DNA of 64,000 nucleotides from JAPHSX01 sp039714395. Its GTDB lineage: Bacteria > Pseudomonadota > Gammaproteobacteria > Thiohalomonadales > Thiohalomonadaceae. The stretch's first letter is position 1, and each line of letters begins with the position of its first letter. The stretch covers positions 77,098 to 141,097 of the forward strand of contig JBDLJH010000007.1 in the NCBI GenBank assembly GCA_039714395.1, given 5' to 3'. The notes beneath the pieces were generated by a model. It was not told where the DNA came from and ran no database searches. It saw only the letters and a program-made list of their open reading frames with translations. The translations under genes were made by a program, and so were the position numbers. Positions 50,945-59,627 of the stretch are shown one piece after another.

Positions 50945-51298
50945 ATGATCACATTGACCCCCGAGGCCATTAAACAGGTGCTTGTCTCTGCCGAGCAGAA
51001 TGGTGTGAGCGAGGCCGTACTACGTTTGGCAGCGAAGCAAAATCCCGATGGCAGCCTGCAATACGGTATGGGATTTGATGAGGCCAAGGACGACGATATG
51101 GCCTTCAATTTCCAGGATGTCACTGTTGTTTTTAATGGTGAATACGGTCCGCTGCTTAACGGTGCCACCATCGACTTTGTTGAAATGGAGCCAGGACAGC
51201 ATAATTTTATCTTCATCAACCCCAATGACACCAATTGCTCTCAGCAAGATTCCTCTGGTGGCGGTTGTAGCTCAGGTGGTTGTGGCGGCTGCTCTTAA
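50945..51298 (+). CDS. dsrR: DsrR, A-type iron-sulfur scaffold relative
   Basis: A 117-aa IscA/HesB-family protein (ITLTPEAIKQVLVSAEQNG, LRLAAKQNPDG, VVFNGEYGPLLNGATIDFVE, FIFINPNDTNCSQ). The canonical first cysteine of IscA is absent, as known for DsrR. The C-terminus is unusual: a Cys/Gly/Ser-rich tail (SSGGGCSSGGCGGCS) with four cysteines in the last 25 residues, counting the one in NCSQ. DsrR acts on DsrAB assembly or expression in Allochromatium, probably post-transcriptionally. The start is the ATG at 50945. It follows dsrN closely. Confidence 0.92.
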   Translation: MITLTPEAIKQVLVSAEQNGVSEAVLRLAAKQNPDGSLQYGMGFDEAKDDDMAFNFQDVTVVFNGEYGPLLNGATIDFVEMEPGQHNFIFINPNDTNCSQQDSSGGGCSSGGCGGCS

Positions 51299-51316
51299 TA
51301 CCAGCCCCCCTGTTTG

Positions 51317-51341
51317 GGAGGGGAGATAATGACTCCCCTCC
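51317..51341 (+). terminator. Strong hairpin after dsrR
   Basis: GGAGGGGAG (51317-51325) pairs with CTCCCCTCC (51333-51341) across a 7-base loop, 19 bases after the dsrR stop. No T-run follows, so it may be a 3'-end stabiliser or a rho-assisted stop. Confidence 0.5.
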
Positions 51342-51416
51342 TCCATATGGGATAAGCCTGTGCTATTATTCGCGCTTTCAGTCAGTGCCTATTTATAGCT
51401 TGAGATCGCTTTGCGT

Positions 51417-53057
51417 ATGGGTCAACATCAGTCTCATCCCTCCAGCCGCCTAACTCAGGGGCTGGAATACCTCACAGAATTCTTTCTGCTAAGTAGCGGT
51501 GGAGTGCCCGGCAAGCGCCTGCGCTATTTACTGGTCGGTGTCGGCATTACCTTCGCCCTGCTCGGCCTTATCCTGATCCTGTTGCCTTATCTACCGCAGT
51601 ATGGATCCCTGCTGATGGGGCTGTTCGCCCTGCTGATCATCGGGGGTATTGCACTGCTATTCGCCATCTCCATCGCCTTTCGCTGCTATCTTCTCCACCC
51701 CAGTGAAGAGCTTAAACACTGGAGTGACGAGATTCGTAGTGGCAACCTTGAAATGCGTCTCAAACCTGATGATATGGGGCAACTCAAGGATGTCTCTCAG
51801 GATATTAACAACCTGCTCGACTACCTGCGTAGCCTCACTCAACACATGGATGAAGAGGTACACCGCCAGACCAAGCGCTTCGAGCAGAAGACTAACTCCC
51901 TGCAAGTGCTCTACGATGTAGCGACAAGCCTCAATACCTCACGTGACCTCAACGACCTGCTGACTCGTTTCCTGCACACCATGCGCGATATTGTCGAGGC
52001 ACAGGCCGGAACCGTGCGACTGCTACGTGACAACAGTCAAATGGAGTTGGTAGCCAGTTTCGGCCTTGAAGATGAGGTAATCGACGAGGAGCGATTTGTG
52101 GCGGTACAACGCTGCCTCTGTGGCAATGCCCTAACCGAGGGTCAGGTACTGTTTCAGGAGAATTTACGCCCTTGTAATAAGCTGCTGGGCCGTCCTATGC
52201 TAGGTAACTCCGATCTGGAGATGATCGCCGTGCCGCTGCAGTATCAAGGCAAGAATCTTGGTGTCTACAACCTGTTTGTCGAAAGTGCCAGCATCGAGTC
52301 ACGGGATGACGTCAAGGCGCTATTTACCAGCATCGGCAGTCATCTGGGTATGGCCATCGAAAAGGCCAATCTGGATGACGAGGCAAAGCGACTCTCCATC
52401 ATCAAGGAGCGTAATGCACTGGCTCACGAGCTGCATGACTCACTGGCACAAACACTCGCCAGTTTGCGCTTTCAGGTGAGCATGCTTGATGAGACGATCG
52501 ACCAACAGGGGGCCGATGTCACCCACGAGGATATTCACCAGATCAAGGGGGGACTGGACGAGGCATATACTGAACTGCGTGAGCTACTGGCACACTTCCG
52601 CGCCCCTATCCACTCACACGGCCTGCTCGCCGCACTGGAAGACCTGATCAGCAATTTTCGCAAACAGTCCGGCATGAATGTACTGCTACAAAAGGAGTGG
52701 GACACCTCCAACCTCTCGACCAGTAACGAAATGCAGGTGCTGCGTATCATCCAGGAGGCACTGGCCAACACCCGTAAATACAGTAAGGCCCACACGGTAC
52801 GTGTAATGCTGCGCAGCGATGAGGATGAGAACTACCACGTGCTAATAGAGGATGATGGCATCGGTATGGACAAACCTGCCTTCAGTGGACACCCTGGCGA
52901 ACATCTTGGGCTTTCCATCATGCAGGAGCGTGCACGCTATCTTGGAGGAGAATTACGCATAGAGAGTGAACCCGGCGAGGGAACAAGGGTACAATTAAAC
53001 TTTAGCAATGCCGATTCGGACGAACCAAAAGAGCAACAACACTTCGCTCTGATTTAA
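51417..53057 (+). CDS. NarX-like histidine kinase with cysteine-bearing GAF-like domain
   Basis: A 546-aa sensor with two membrane segments and only a short loop between them (about residues 38-85), a HAMP-like linker, a coiled coil, a GAF-like domain (about residues 170-320) and a HisKA_3/HATPase_c module (AHELHDSLAQTLASLRFQV with the phosphorylated His, VLIEDDGIGMD, LGLSIMQERARYLGG). The GAF domain has Cys233, Cys235 and Cys253 (RCLCGNAL, LRPCNKL), as in NarX central modules, perhaps a redox sensor. I use the ATG at 51417. The regulator gene follows by 19 bases. Confidence 0.9.
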   Translation: MGQHQSHPSSRLTQGLEYLTEFFLLSSGGVPGKRLRYLLVGVGITFALLGLILILLPYLPQYGSLLMGLFALLIIGGIALLFAISIAFRCYLLHPSEELKHWSDEIRSGNLEMRLKPDDMGQLKDVSQDINNLLDYLRSLTQHMDEEVHRQTKRFEQKTNSLQVLYDVATSLNTSRDLNDLLTRFLHTMRDIVEAQAGTVRLLRDNSQMELVASFGLEDEVIDEERFVAVQRCLCGNALTEGQVLFQENLRPCNKLLGRPMLGNSDLEMIAVPLQYQGKNLGVYNLFVESASIESRDDVKALFTSIGSHLGMAIEKANLDDEAKRLSIIKERNALAHELHDSLAQTLASLRFQVSMLDETIDQQGADVTHEDIHQIKGGLDEAYTELRELLAHFRAPIHSHGLLAALEDLISNFRKQSGMNVLLQKEWDTSNLSTSNEMQVLRIIQEALANTRKYSKAHTVRVMLRSDEDENYHVLIEDDGIGMDKPAFSGHPGEHLGLSIMQERARYLGGELRIESEPGEGTRVQLNFSNADSDEPKEQQHFALI

Positions 53058-53076
53058 GGGTATCAATAAACCAAAC

Positions 53077-53727
53077 ATGCGTGTACTTTTAGTCGATGAT
53101 CACACCCTGTTTCGTTCCGGACTGGAGACGTTACTGGAGCGCCACGAAATTGAGGTGATTGGCACTGCCGGTAATGGTCGTGAGGGTTTCCTTATGGCTC
53201 GCGAACTCCTCCCCGATGTGGTGCTGCTCGACATGCGGATGCCAGAGATGAGTGGTCTGGAAGTACTCAGCGGCTTGCGCACGGTTGGCATGAAGATGTT
53301 CATCGTTATGCTTACCACCAGTAATGAGGAGAAAGATCTGGTGGAGTGTCTGCGTAACGGGGCCTCCGGCTATCTGCTGAAGGATATGGAACCCAGTGAA
53401 CTGGTATCTGCCCTGAGGGAGATCGTCGCAGGCAAGACCGTCGTTGCTCCCGAACTGACCCCGGTACTGGCGCGTGTGGTTCAGGGGGATTCAGTCGATG
53501 AAGAACCACCAGAGAGTTCCCCCTTTGATGAACTCACCCCTCGTGAGATGGAGATCCTCTGTTTGTTGGCAGAGGGGCAGAGCAACAAGGTGATCGCACG
53601 TAATCTTGGCATTTCGGATGGCACAGTGAAACTGCACGTTAAGGCCATCCTGCGAAAGCTTAATGTTCACTCTCGGGTCGAGGCCGCAGTGATGGCGGTC
53701 GAAAGAAATTGTTGCAACAGAGAATAA
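53077..53727 (+). CDS. NarL/FixJ-family response regulator
   Basis: A 216-aa regulator. The receiver domain (residues 1-120) has the acidic pair LLVDDHT, the phosphoacceptor Asp in LLDMRMPE and Lys in YLLKDMEP. The LuxR-type helix-turn-helix (LTPREMEILCLLAEGQSNKVIARNLGISDGTVKLHVK) is C-terminal. It should pair with the NarX-like kinase 19 bases upstream. Regulated genes are unknown. The neighbourhood makes the dsr operon a fair candidate, but this is inference. Confidence 0.95.
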   Translation: MRVLLVDDHTLFRSGLETLLERHEIEVIGTAGNGREGFLMARELLPDVVLLDMRMPEMSGLEVLSGLRTVGMKMFIVMLTTSNEEKDLVECLRNGASGYLLKDMEPSELVSALREIVAGKTVVAPELTPVLARVVQGDSVDEEPPESSPFDELTPREMEILCLLAEGQSNKVIARNLGISDGTVKLHVKAILRKLNVHSRVEAAVMAVERNCCNRE

Positions 53728-53743
53728 TCAGGATAAAAAATTG

Positions 53744-54562
53744 ATGTCACTATTTAAACACTTCGCTACCCTCCTCCTGTTACTGCTGCCTACCTTGTCA
53801 TATGCTGAGGATGCTGAACGTTGGTATCAGGTCGAGATCATTGTTTTTTCGCAAAATAACCCGCAGTACCATGAATCAGAACAATGGCCGCTTAACATCA
53901 GTTTTCCCGACCTGGAAAAGAGTCGTGAACTGGTTAAGCCTAGATCGGGCAAGGCATCACAGACAGCCCCACGGCCATTTAGTTTTGTCTCAAGCAAAAA
54001 GCTTAAGCTGGGCGACACTGTGCGACGTATCAAAAAAGCCAGTGATGTAGAGTTAATGCTTCACTTCGGATGGCTCCAACCCGGTCTACCTGAGAAACAG
54101 GCGGTGCCAGTTCATATCTATGAAGGTATGCTGAATAAGTCGAACAAGGCAAAGGCTTCGCCGCGCTCATCTCAACATCAGCATGTCGAAATGGGTACGC
54201 CTATGAAGGGCACTGGCCCCAGGCTCGATGGCACCCTGCGCCTCATCCTCTCCCGCTACCTTCATCTGGAAAGTGATCTGATATGGAGAGAGCCACGCCC
54301 CAAAAGTCAGCCTGGCCTTACTGAAGAAAATACTCAGTCAAGGGGCCAAATGGGTTTGTCCGTAAGTGAGAATATGGATAGCCTGGCCCCAGGCGGTGAT
54401 ACGATGCTTGAGGATACACCGATGAACGATTCCCTGAATTATCAGGTGTTCCGCATGCAACAGTCACGTCGTATGCGCAGTAGCGAGATACACTATATTG
54501 ACCACCCGCGGTTCGGTATTGTTGTCCTGGTAACACCTTTCAAGCTGGCACAGCCCGAATAG
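53744..54562 (+). CDS. CsiV-family periplasmic protein
   Basis: A 272-aa secreted protein with a signal peptide (LFKHFATLLLLLLPTLSYA). The mature part begins with the CsiV hallmark WYQVEIIVFSQNN and continues with LNISFPDLEK, PFSFVSS, MLHFGWLQPGLPEKQAVPVHIYEG and DGTLRLILSRYLHLESDLIW, ending in a YIDHPRFGIVVLVTP strand. CsiV proteins have been tied to cell-shape and antibiotic-tolerance phenotypes; the mechanism is unclear. I start at the ATG at 53744 rather than the TTG at 53741. It converges on mtnP with a 30-base gap. Confidence 0.85.
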   Translation: MSLFKHFATLLLLLLPTLSYAEDAERWYQVEIIVFSQNNPQYHESEQWPLNISFPDLEKSRELVKPRSGKASQTAPRPFSFVSSKKLKLGDTVRRIKKASDVELMLHFGWLQPGLPEKQAVPVHIYEGMLNKSNKAKASPRSSQHQHVEMGTPMKGTGPRLDGTLRLILSRYLHLESDLIWREPRPKSQPGLTEENTQSRGQMGLSVSENMDSLAPGGDTMLEDTPMNDSLNYQVFRMQQSRRMRSSEIHYIDHPRFGIVVLVTPFKLAQPE

Positions 54563-54592
54563 AGTGCGGCGGTTACACAGTAAGCCGGATTC

Positions 54593-55342
54593 TCAGATAT
54601 CCAGCGTTTTTATTGTCTGTTCCAGTAGCAGACGAACATTGGCCATACCACCGATCAGAGTAGCTTCAATCATCTCCATGGTGAGCTCCTCATCACTGCG
54701 TCCAGCGCCCATGTTGGCTACCACCGCGATGCAGGCATAGCAAAGTCCCAGTTCACGGGCCAGCGCCGCCTCAGGCATTCCAGTCATGCCGACCAGATCG
54801 CAGCCATCACGCTCCAGCCGGTTGATCTCCGCTGCACTCTCAAGGCGCGGCCCCTGCGTTGCCGCATAGGTGCCCTCAGATATCAGTTCGAGCTTATTAT
54901 CAACGCTACCGGCAGCAATTATCTGACGGCGTAACTCCTCACAATACGGTTCGGTAAAATCAATATGCGTGACGTGTGTAAGCCCCTCTTCAAAAAAAGT
55001 GTTAATACGTGAGTGGGTATAGTCGATGATCTGATGCGGTACGACAAGACACCCTGGTGTCATATCGGCACGAATACCACCAACCGCATTAACGGCAATA
55101 ATATGCTCTACATCTGCCTGTTTTAATGCCCAGATGTTCGCTCTGTAATTTACCTTATGTGGTGGGATTGTATGCTTGTCACCATGGCGCGGCAGGAACA
55201 ATACCTCCCTGCCCTCCATTGCACCAAAACTGAGTGGCCCGGAGGTTTCACCATATGGCGTCTCTACCACCTCACTACGCGTGATCTCCAACCCCGTGAG
55301 GCTGGTTAATCCTGTACCACCAATAATGGCTAGCCTCGACAT
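54593..55342 (-). CDS. 5'-methylthioadenosine/methylthioinosine phosphorylase
   Basis: A 249-aa phosphorylase. IGGTGLTSL, RHGDKHTIPPHKVNYRANIWAL, AVNAVGG and GMTGMPEAALARELGL are the family motifs. It splits methylthio-nucleosides with phosphate, salvaging adenine or hypoxanthine. In Pseudomonas the nagZ neighbour is a methylthioinosine phosphorylase, and here nagZ is also near, so that substrate is possible. Hypoxanthine phosphoribosyltransferase is encoded 16 bases upstream, giving a logical purine-salvage pair. It ends the leftward series. Confidence 0.9.
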   Translation of the reverse strand: MSRLAIIGGTGLTSLTGLEITRSEVVETPYGETSGPLSFGAMEGREVLFLPRHGDKHTIPPHKVNYRANIWALKQADVEHIIAVNAVGGIRADMTPGCLVVPHQIIDYTHSRINTFFEEGLTHVTHIDFTEPYCEELRRQIIAAGSVDNKLELISEGTYAATQGPRLESAAEINRLERDGCDLVGMTGMPEAALARELGLCYACIAVVANMGAGRSDEELTMEMIEATLIGGMANVRLLLEQTIKTLDI

Positions 55343-55358
55343 TGCACTTATACTCCGC

Positions 55359-55910
55359 TTAGTGACCTTTTACCGCGAAGATGCCTGGTGCATTTCGCAA
55401 ATACTCTTTGTAATCCATTCCAAAACCGAAGACGTAACGATCCTCAACCTCCAACCCGACAAAATCCGCCTCAATGCCGACATTGCGCTGATGTAATTTT
55501 TTTACCAGTACTGCGCTATACACCTCAGCAACACCCTGTTCATTACAGCTATTGATAATCGCCTGAAGTGTTATCCCCTCATCGAGAATGTCATCGATGA
55601 TCAATACTACGCGGTCTTTTAATTCATAGCGTGGAGTCACTCGCCAGTTGAGTTCACCACCCGTGGTATTACCACGGTAGCGTGTGACATGGATGTAATC
55701 GATGTGAAGAGGGAAATCCAGATGGCTCAGCAAGATCCCGGCAGGGATCATTGCACCACTCATCACCGATAACACCAACGGGTTCTTGTCGGCCAGCTCT
55801 TTCGTTATTGACGAGGCCATGCGCCCGATGGCCGTCTCAACCTCACTGCGATCAAACAGGCAGTCAGCCTCATTATAGATTTGTTTTACCTGTTCAGGGC
55901 TAACCGACAT
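55359..55910 (-). CDS. hpt: Hypoxanthine-guanine phosphoribosyltransferase
   Basis: A 183-aa type I phosphoribosyltransferase. The PRPP-binding loop is VLIIDDILDEGIT, and VMSGAMIPAGILLSHL, VTRYRGNTTGGELN and a C-terminal EDRYVFGFGMDYKEYLRN segment match bacterial Hpt. It makes IMP or GMP from hypoxanthine or guanine and PRPP. The stop of the mechanosensitive channel gene touches its ATG (no gap), and mtnP is 16 bases further, so the three are probably co-transcribed. Confidence 0.95.
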   Translation of the reverse strand: MSVSPEQVKQIYNEADCLFDRSEVETAIGRMASSITKELADKNPLVLSVMSGAMIPAGILLSHLDFPLHIDYIHVTRYRGNTTGGELNWRVTPRYELKDRVVLIIDDILDEGITLQAIINSCNEQGVAEVYSAVLVKKLHQRNVGIEADFVGLEVEDRYVFGFGMDYKEYLRNAPGIFAVKGH

Positions 55911-57026
55911 TTAAAGCTGTTCCTGTGGTGATGGTTCGAGAGGAATAATTCCCCTCGCAAGATGAATAGTGGAAGTTGGGAAGGCTGTTTCAGCGCCATT
56001 CTGCTCGATAATAGCCATCACCTTAAGTAACACATCCTGTTTTACCTCATGGTAAAAGACCCAGTTTGTTGTCTTGGTAAAGGTGTAGATGAAGAAGTCG
56101 AGGGAAGATGGCGCAAAGGCATTGAAATTTACGATCATTGTTTGAGTGGTGTCGATCTCAGGATGTTGTTGCAGCATCGTTTTTACAGCCTGCACAATGG
56201 CATCCATCTTCGTTCCATCTTCGTAGCGAATGCCGATGGTCTCGTAGATGCGACGATGGCTCATGCGTGAGGGATTCTCTACTGCAATACTTGCAAAGGT
56301 GGAATTGGGTACATAGAGCGGGCGTTTATCAAAGGTACGGATAACCGTGAGCCGCCAGCCGATCTTCTCGACCGTTCCCTCAATGTCACGGTCAGGAGAG
56401 CGGATCCAGTCACCCACAGCGAAGGGACGATCCATAAAGATCATTAAGCCACCAAAGAAATTCGATAACAGATCTTTGGCAGCAAAACCGATAGCGATGC
56501 CCCCGACCCCGCCAAAAGCGAGAACACCGGATATACTGAAGCCCAGGGTCTGCATCGCCACCAGCACCGTGGTAATCAACACTGACAGGCGTAACAACTT
56601 CCCGATGGCGTCAACGGTTGTGCGATCAATACTATTGCCCAGGCGCTCCGCCTTGAGCACGACATTCTTTTCCATTGCCTGAATGAAGCGAAACAGGAAC
56701 CAGGAAAATATGGCGATCACGCCGAGCTCGCGTACCGGAGAGATGGCATCAAAAATGGCAGCATCTGTTTTACTGCCTACTATATCGGCAGCGAAACTCA
56801 GGCCCAACAACCAGATAAGCACGCTAAGCGGGCGAAGCACTGCAAAATAGAGGGCGTCATCCCAGAGGATTCGACTCTTCTCTATACGCCCCTGCATACG
56901 GCGCACGGTTCGTTTTTGAATAAAGTCTATAAGCAGTGTGCCAAAGACCACGATGAACACCTGCATCACCAAAATGGTGGTGGGACTGCCCTGCAGCAGA
57001 TCGTTCAATATTTTCTCAAACTCCAT
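55911..57026 (-). CDS. MscS-family mechanosensitive channel
   Basis: A 371-aa inner-membrane protein with four or five membrane segments. The pore-lining helix and beta domain typical of MscS follow (GGVGGIAIGFAAKDLLSNFFGGLMIF, DRPFAVGDWI, EGTVEKIGWRLTVIRTFDKRPLYVPN). It should open on hypo-osmotic shock. It sits between nagZ and hpt with the same orientation. The C-terminal soluble domain and an LxxHPEIDTTQTMI segment complete it. It has no extra N-terminal sensor domain. Confidence 0.92.
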   Translation of the reverse strand: MEFEKILNDLLQGSPTTILVMQVFIVVFGTLLIDFIQKRTVRRMQGRIEKSRILWDDALYFAVLRPLSVLIWLLGLSFAADIVGSKTDAAIFDAISPVRELGVIAIFSWFLFRFIQAMEKNVVLKAERLGNSIDRTTVDAIGKLLRLSVLITTVLVAMQTLGFSISGVLAFGGVGGIAIGFAAKDLLSNFFGGLMIFMDRPFAVGDWIRSPDRDIEGTVEKIGWRLTVIRTFDKRPLYVPNSTFASIAVENPSRMSHRRIYETIGIRYEDGTKMDAIVQAVKTMLQQHPEIDTTQTMIVNFNAFAPSSLDFFIYTFTKTTNWVFYHEVKQDVLLKVMAIIEQNGAETAFPTSTIHLARGIIPLEPSPQEQL

Positions 57027-57037
57027 GCATCACTCCA

Positions 57038-58081
57038 TTAAAACGGTAAAGACAGACTGTCGCCACTCAACTCACGCATCGCACTAACGGCCTGTTGCCA
57101 GGCACTGTCATTATGTAGCGCCTCCCAGCTAACCGGATGACGACCATGCAGTCGAGCCAGTCGGGTGTGCAGTACCGGGGCAGACTCTGGTTTAAATCTA
57201 TCGAGGATCTGCATCGCCCCCTGACGGTTATTGCAGATCAAAACCATGTCACACCCGGCCTGCACCGCCGCCTCGGCCCGTGACACATAATCCCCCGCCA
57301 CACTGGCCCCCTCCATGTTCAGGTCATCACTGAAGATCACCCCCTGAAAACCGATGCGCTCGCGCAGCACCTGTTTTAACCAGAAGGGAGAGAAACCGGC
57401 AGGATTAGGATCGACTTTGTCATAGATCACATGCGCCGGCATAACGCCAGCCATGCCATTGTTCATCATGCGCTCATAGGGAAGAATATCCTCGGCAAAG
57501 ATATCCTCGTAGCGACGCCCGTCGTGGGGAATCGCCTCATGAGAATCGGCCTCCACCGCACCATGTCCGGGAAAGTGTTTTCCAATTGCCGCCATCCCCG
57601 CCCTCTGCATGCCCTGCATTGTAGAATTGGCCAGGTCGGAGACAATTTGTGCATCGCGATGGTAGGCGCGATCACCGATTACTTCACTTATGCCGTAGTC
57701 AAGATCCAGCACCGGGGCAAAACTGAAGTCGACACCCACAGCACGCAACTCCGAGGCGAGTACCCAGCCACACTGCTCGGCAAGCTGTCGTGCTCGGCGT
57801 CTGTCCTTGTCATATATCTCGCCAAAACGACGCATGCTCGGCAAGCGGGTAAAACCGTCACGAAAACGTTGTACCCGACCGCCCTCATGATCCACCGCGA
57901 TTAATAGTTGCGGTGAGCGGAGCGCATGGATCTCGGCGATCAACGCGGCGAGCTGCTCAGGGTTTTCATAGTTGCGGGAGAAGAGGATCAGGCCACCCAC
58001 CAGCGGGTGCTGTAACATTTCTCGTTCAGCGGCATCAAGGGCTGTACCCTCAATGTCCAGCATCACCGGACCGAGTGACAT
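57038..58081 (-). CDS. nagZ: Beta-N-acetylhexosaminidase
   Basis: A 347-aa GH3 enzyme that cleaves GlcNAc from anhydromuropeptides in the cytoplasm, part of peptidoglycan recycling. Motifs are LIAVDHEGGRVQRFR, the catalytic segment AIGKHFPGHGAVEADSH, and VIFSDDLNMEGA with the nucleophilic Asp. The ATG ends the previous intergenic of 23 bases after the lipoprotein gene, and mscS follows by 11 bases. The nagZ-hpt-mtnP neighbourhood is conserved in many gammaproteobacteria. Confidence 0.96.
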   Translation of the reverse strand: MSLGPVMLDIEGTALDAAEREMLQHPLVGGLILFSRNYENPEQLAALIAEIHALRSPQLLIAVDHEGGRVQRFRDGFTRLPSMRRFGEIYDKDRRRARQLAEQCGWVLASELRAVGVDFSFAPVLDLDYGISEVIGDRAYHRDAQIVSDLANSTMQGMQRAGMAAIGKHFPGHGAVEADSHEAIPHDGRRYEDIFAEDILPYERMMNNGMAGVMPAHVIYDKVDPNPAGFSPFWLKQVLRERIGFQGVIFSDDLNMEGASVAGDYVSRAEAAVQAGCDMVLICNNRQGAMQILDRFKPESAPVLHTRLARLHGRHPVSWEALHNDSAWQQAVSAMRELSGDSLSLPF

Positions 58082-58104
58082 CGTGTTCTAATTCCTGTGT
58101 TACG

Positions 58105-58560
58105 TTAATCGAGCGGAATATCTTTAATCACATCAAGCACCACGCGTGTGCGCTCATCCATCAATACAATTTCGGTACCGATGCGCATGCGAATCACCCC
58201 TTCTGGCAGTCTGGAGAGACGGCGATCCAGCTCGTTGGGGATGTGATAGCCAGAGAGGCCTTTAGGCAAACGGTCACGTTTGGCTAGCCCCGGTGGCAAA
58301 TGCTCGCGTTTGGCCAGGCCCGGAGGCAAACCCTTTCGCCCCTTACTTTTCTTACCTTTATAATAACGATGATGCTTATCATAGCGCTCTTCATAGTAGC
58401 GATGGATATGACGGCGATCACGATCACTAAAGGCGATACCCACATGAACAGGACCATCATGAACCACTACGCTGCCACGTACTGCAGGCCGTACCTGACA
58501 GCCACTGATTGCAAGGCCGGCTGCGGTTAACAACAAACTTATCCCGATCACTTTTTTCAT
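58105..58560 (-). CDS. Small basic lipoprotein with LPPGLAKR repeats
   Basis: A 151-aa protein with a lipoprotein signal (SLLLTAAGLAISGC, acyl Cys21) and a histidine/tyrosine/lysine-rich middle (HIHRYYEERYDKHHRYYKGKK). A short tandem repeat LPPGLAKREHLPPGLAKRDRLP follows, and a mixed C-terminus ends it (RMRIGTEIVLMDERTRVV). This resembles RcnB-like or other DUF1236-type envelope proteins but without certainty. The outer-membrane lipoprotein role is unknown. It lies between the L,D-transpeptidase and nagZ genes. I use the ATG at 58560 rather than the GTG at 58572. Confidence 0.75.
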   Translation of the reverse strand: MKKVIGISLLLTAAGLAISGCQVRPAVRGSVVVHDGPVHVGIAFSDRDRRHIHRYYEERYDKHHRYYKGKKSKGRKGLPPGLAKREHLPPGLAKRDRLPKGLSGYHIPNELDRRLSRLPEGVIRMRIGTEIVLMDERTRVVLDVIKDIPLD

Positions 58561-58571
58561 CTCACACCTCA

Positions 58572-59057
58572 CTATTCAGAGATCAGCACAGATGTACCGA
58601 CCTTGATCCTGTCGAATAACTCAATGATATCCTGATTACGCATTTTCACACAGCCATGGGAGCTAGGAATACCCATAGGGTCACTGTCCGGGCAACCGTG
58701 GATGTAGATATAACGTCGCATGGTATCCACCTCACCACCACGATTATGTCCCGGCTCCATACCGCTCAGCCATAGTATGCGACTGAGGATCCAGTCACGC
58801 TGGGGGTGCTCATCTCGCAACGTCTCGGAGAATAGTTCGCCCGTGGGGCGCCGGGCGACAAACACGGTATTGGCCTCACAACCGGCGCCAATCATTGCCC
58901 GAACTCGATGCTGACCACGTGGTGTACATTCACTGCCGTTCTGTTCACCGGGGCCGTTCTTCGCTGTGGAGACGGCCACATCCATCAGGACCTCTCCACC
59001 CTGCTCCAGACGCAGCCGTTGCTCGGCGATATTTACGGTGATCAGCGACTCACTCAT
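58572..59057 (-). CDS. L,D-transpeptidase (YkuD domain)
   Basis: A 161-aa YkuD-domain enzyme with the catalytic motif SSHGCVKMRNQD (His and Cys) and the RYIYIHGCPDSDPMG approach segment. Such enzymes form 3-3 peptidoglycan cross-links or attach lipoproteins. No signal peptide is visible, which is unusual for a periplasmic cross-linker, so an atypical export or a cytoplasmic recycling role is possible. The start is the ATG at 59057 (or the GTG at 59069). It overlaps the end of the CYTH gene by eight bases. Confidence 0.85.
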   Translation of the reverse strand: MSESLITVNIAEQRLRLEQGGEVLMDVAVSTAKNGPGEQNGSECTPRGQHRVRAMIGAGCEANTVFVARRPTGELFSETLRDEHPQRDWILSRILWLSGMEPGHNRGGEVDTMRRYIYIHGCPDSDPMGIPSSHGCVKMRNQDIIELFDRIKVGTSVLISE

Positions 59058-59526
59058 CCTGCCACTCACTGTAGGGGTGGTTTACCAGACAGACGTTGTA
59101 ATAACGCTTATCATCTGAGACCTCGGCCCCCGCCCACGGTGGCAGCTCAAAGGCCTCATCCTCATCCCCGAGCTCAATTTCTGCGACAATCAGTCCCTCA
59201 TTGTCTCCAGTAAACACATCTATCTCCCAGGTGTGCTCACCGTAAGAGACATGGTAACGGGTCTTCTCTATCTGTGGCTGCTCACACAGGGTGTCGAGCA
59301 ACTCCTGAGCATCGACCAGTGGGATGGGGTATTCATACTCCTGACGTCGCACACCAAGAGTAGCACTTTTGATATTAATATTAGCCGCCTCCCCCTCGAT
59401 ACGTACCCGCACCGAGGCCCGCTCGGCACCAACGATATAGCCCTGGCGAAAGTGAGTGCCGGCACCGGCACTATCGCGCCAGTCATCACTATTTAGCAGA
59501 AATTTGCGTTCTATTTCGGTTGCCAT
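59050..59526 (-). CDS. CYTH-domain triphosphatase-like protein
   Basis: A 158-aa member of the CYTH family. The signature ExExK occurs at the N-terminus (MATEIERKFLL: Glu4, Glu6, Lys8), and arginine-rich strands (RQGYIVGAERASVRVRIEG) form the tunnel that holds triphosphates. Bacterial relatives are inorganic triphosphatases or unknown. It is the first gene of the leftward series and overlaps the L,D-transpeptidase start. A 101-base gap separates it from the divergent quinone reductase gene. Confidence 0.93.
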   Translation of the reverse strand: MATEIERKFLLNSDDWRDSAGAGTHFRQGYIVGAERASVRVRIEGEAANINIKSATLGVRRQEYEYPIPLVDAQELLDTLCEQPQIEKTRYHVSYGEHTWEIDVFTGDNEGLIVAEIELGDEDEAFELPPWAGAEVSDDKRYYNVCLVNHPYSEWQDE

Positions 59527-59627
59527 GGTCGTGGCCTGTTCCCCGTATAAATCTTGATTGTCTCAGGCTGAGGGTCGATTATAAAATCAGTTGTGACGAA
59601 TAACACTAATAGTGGAGGATTTTGACG

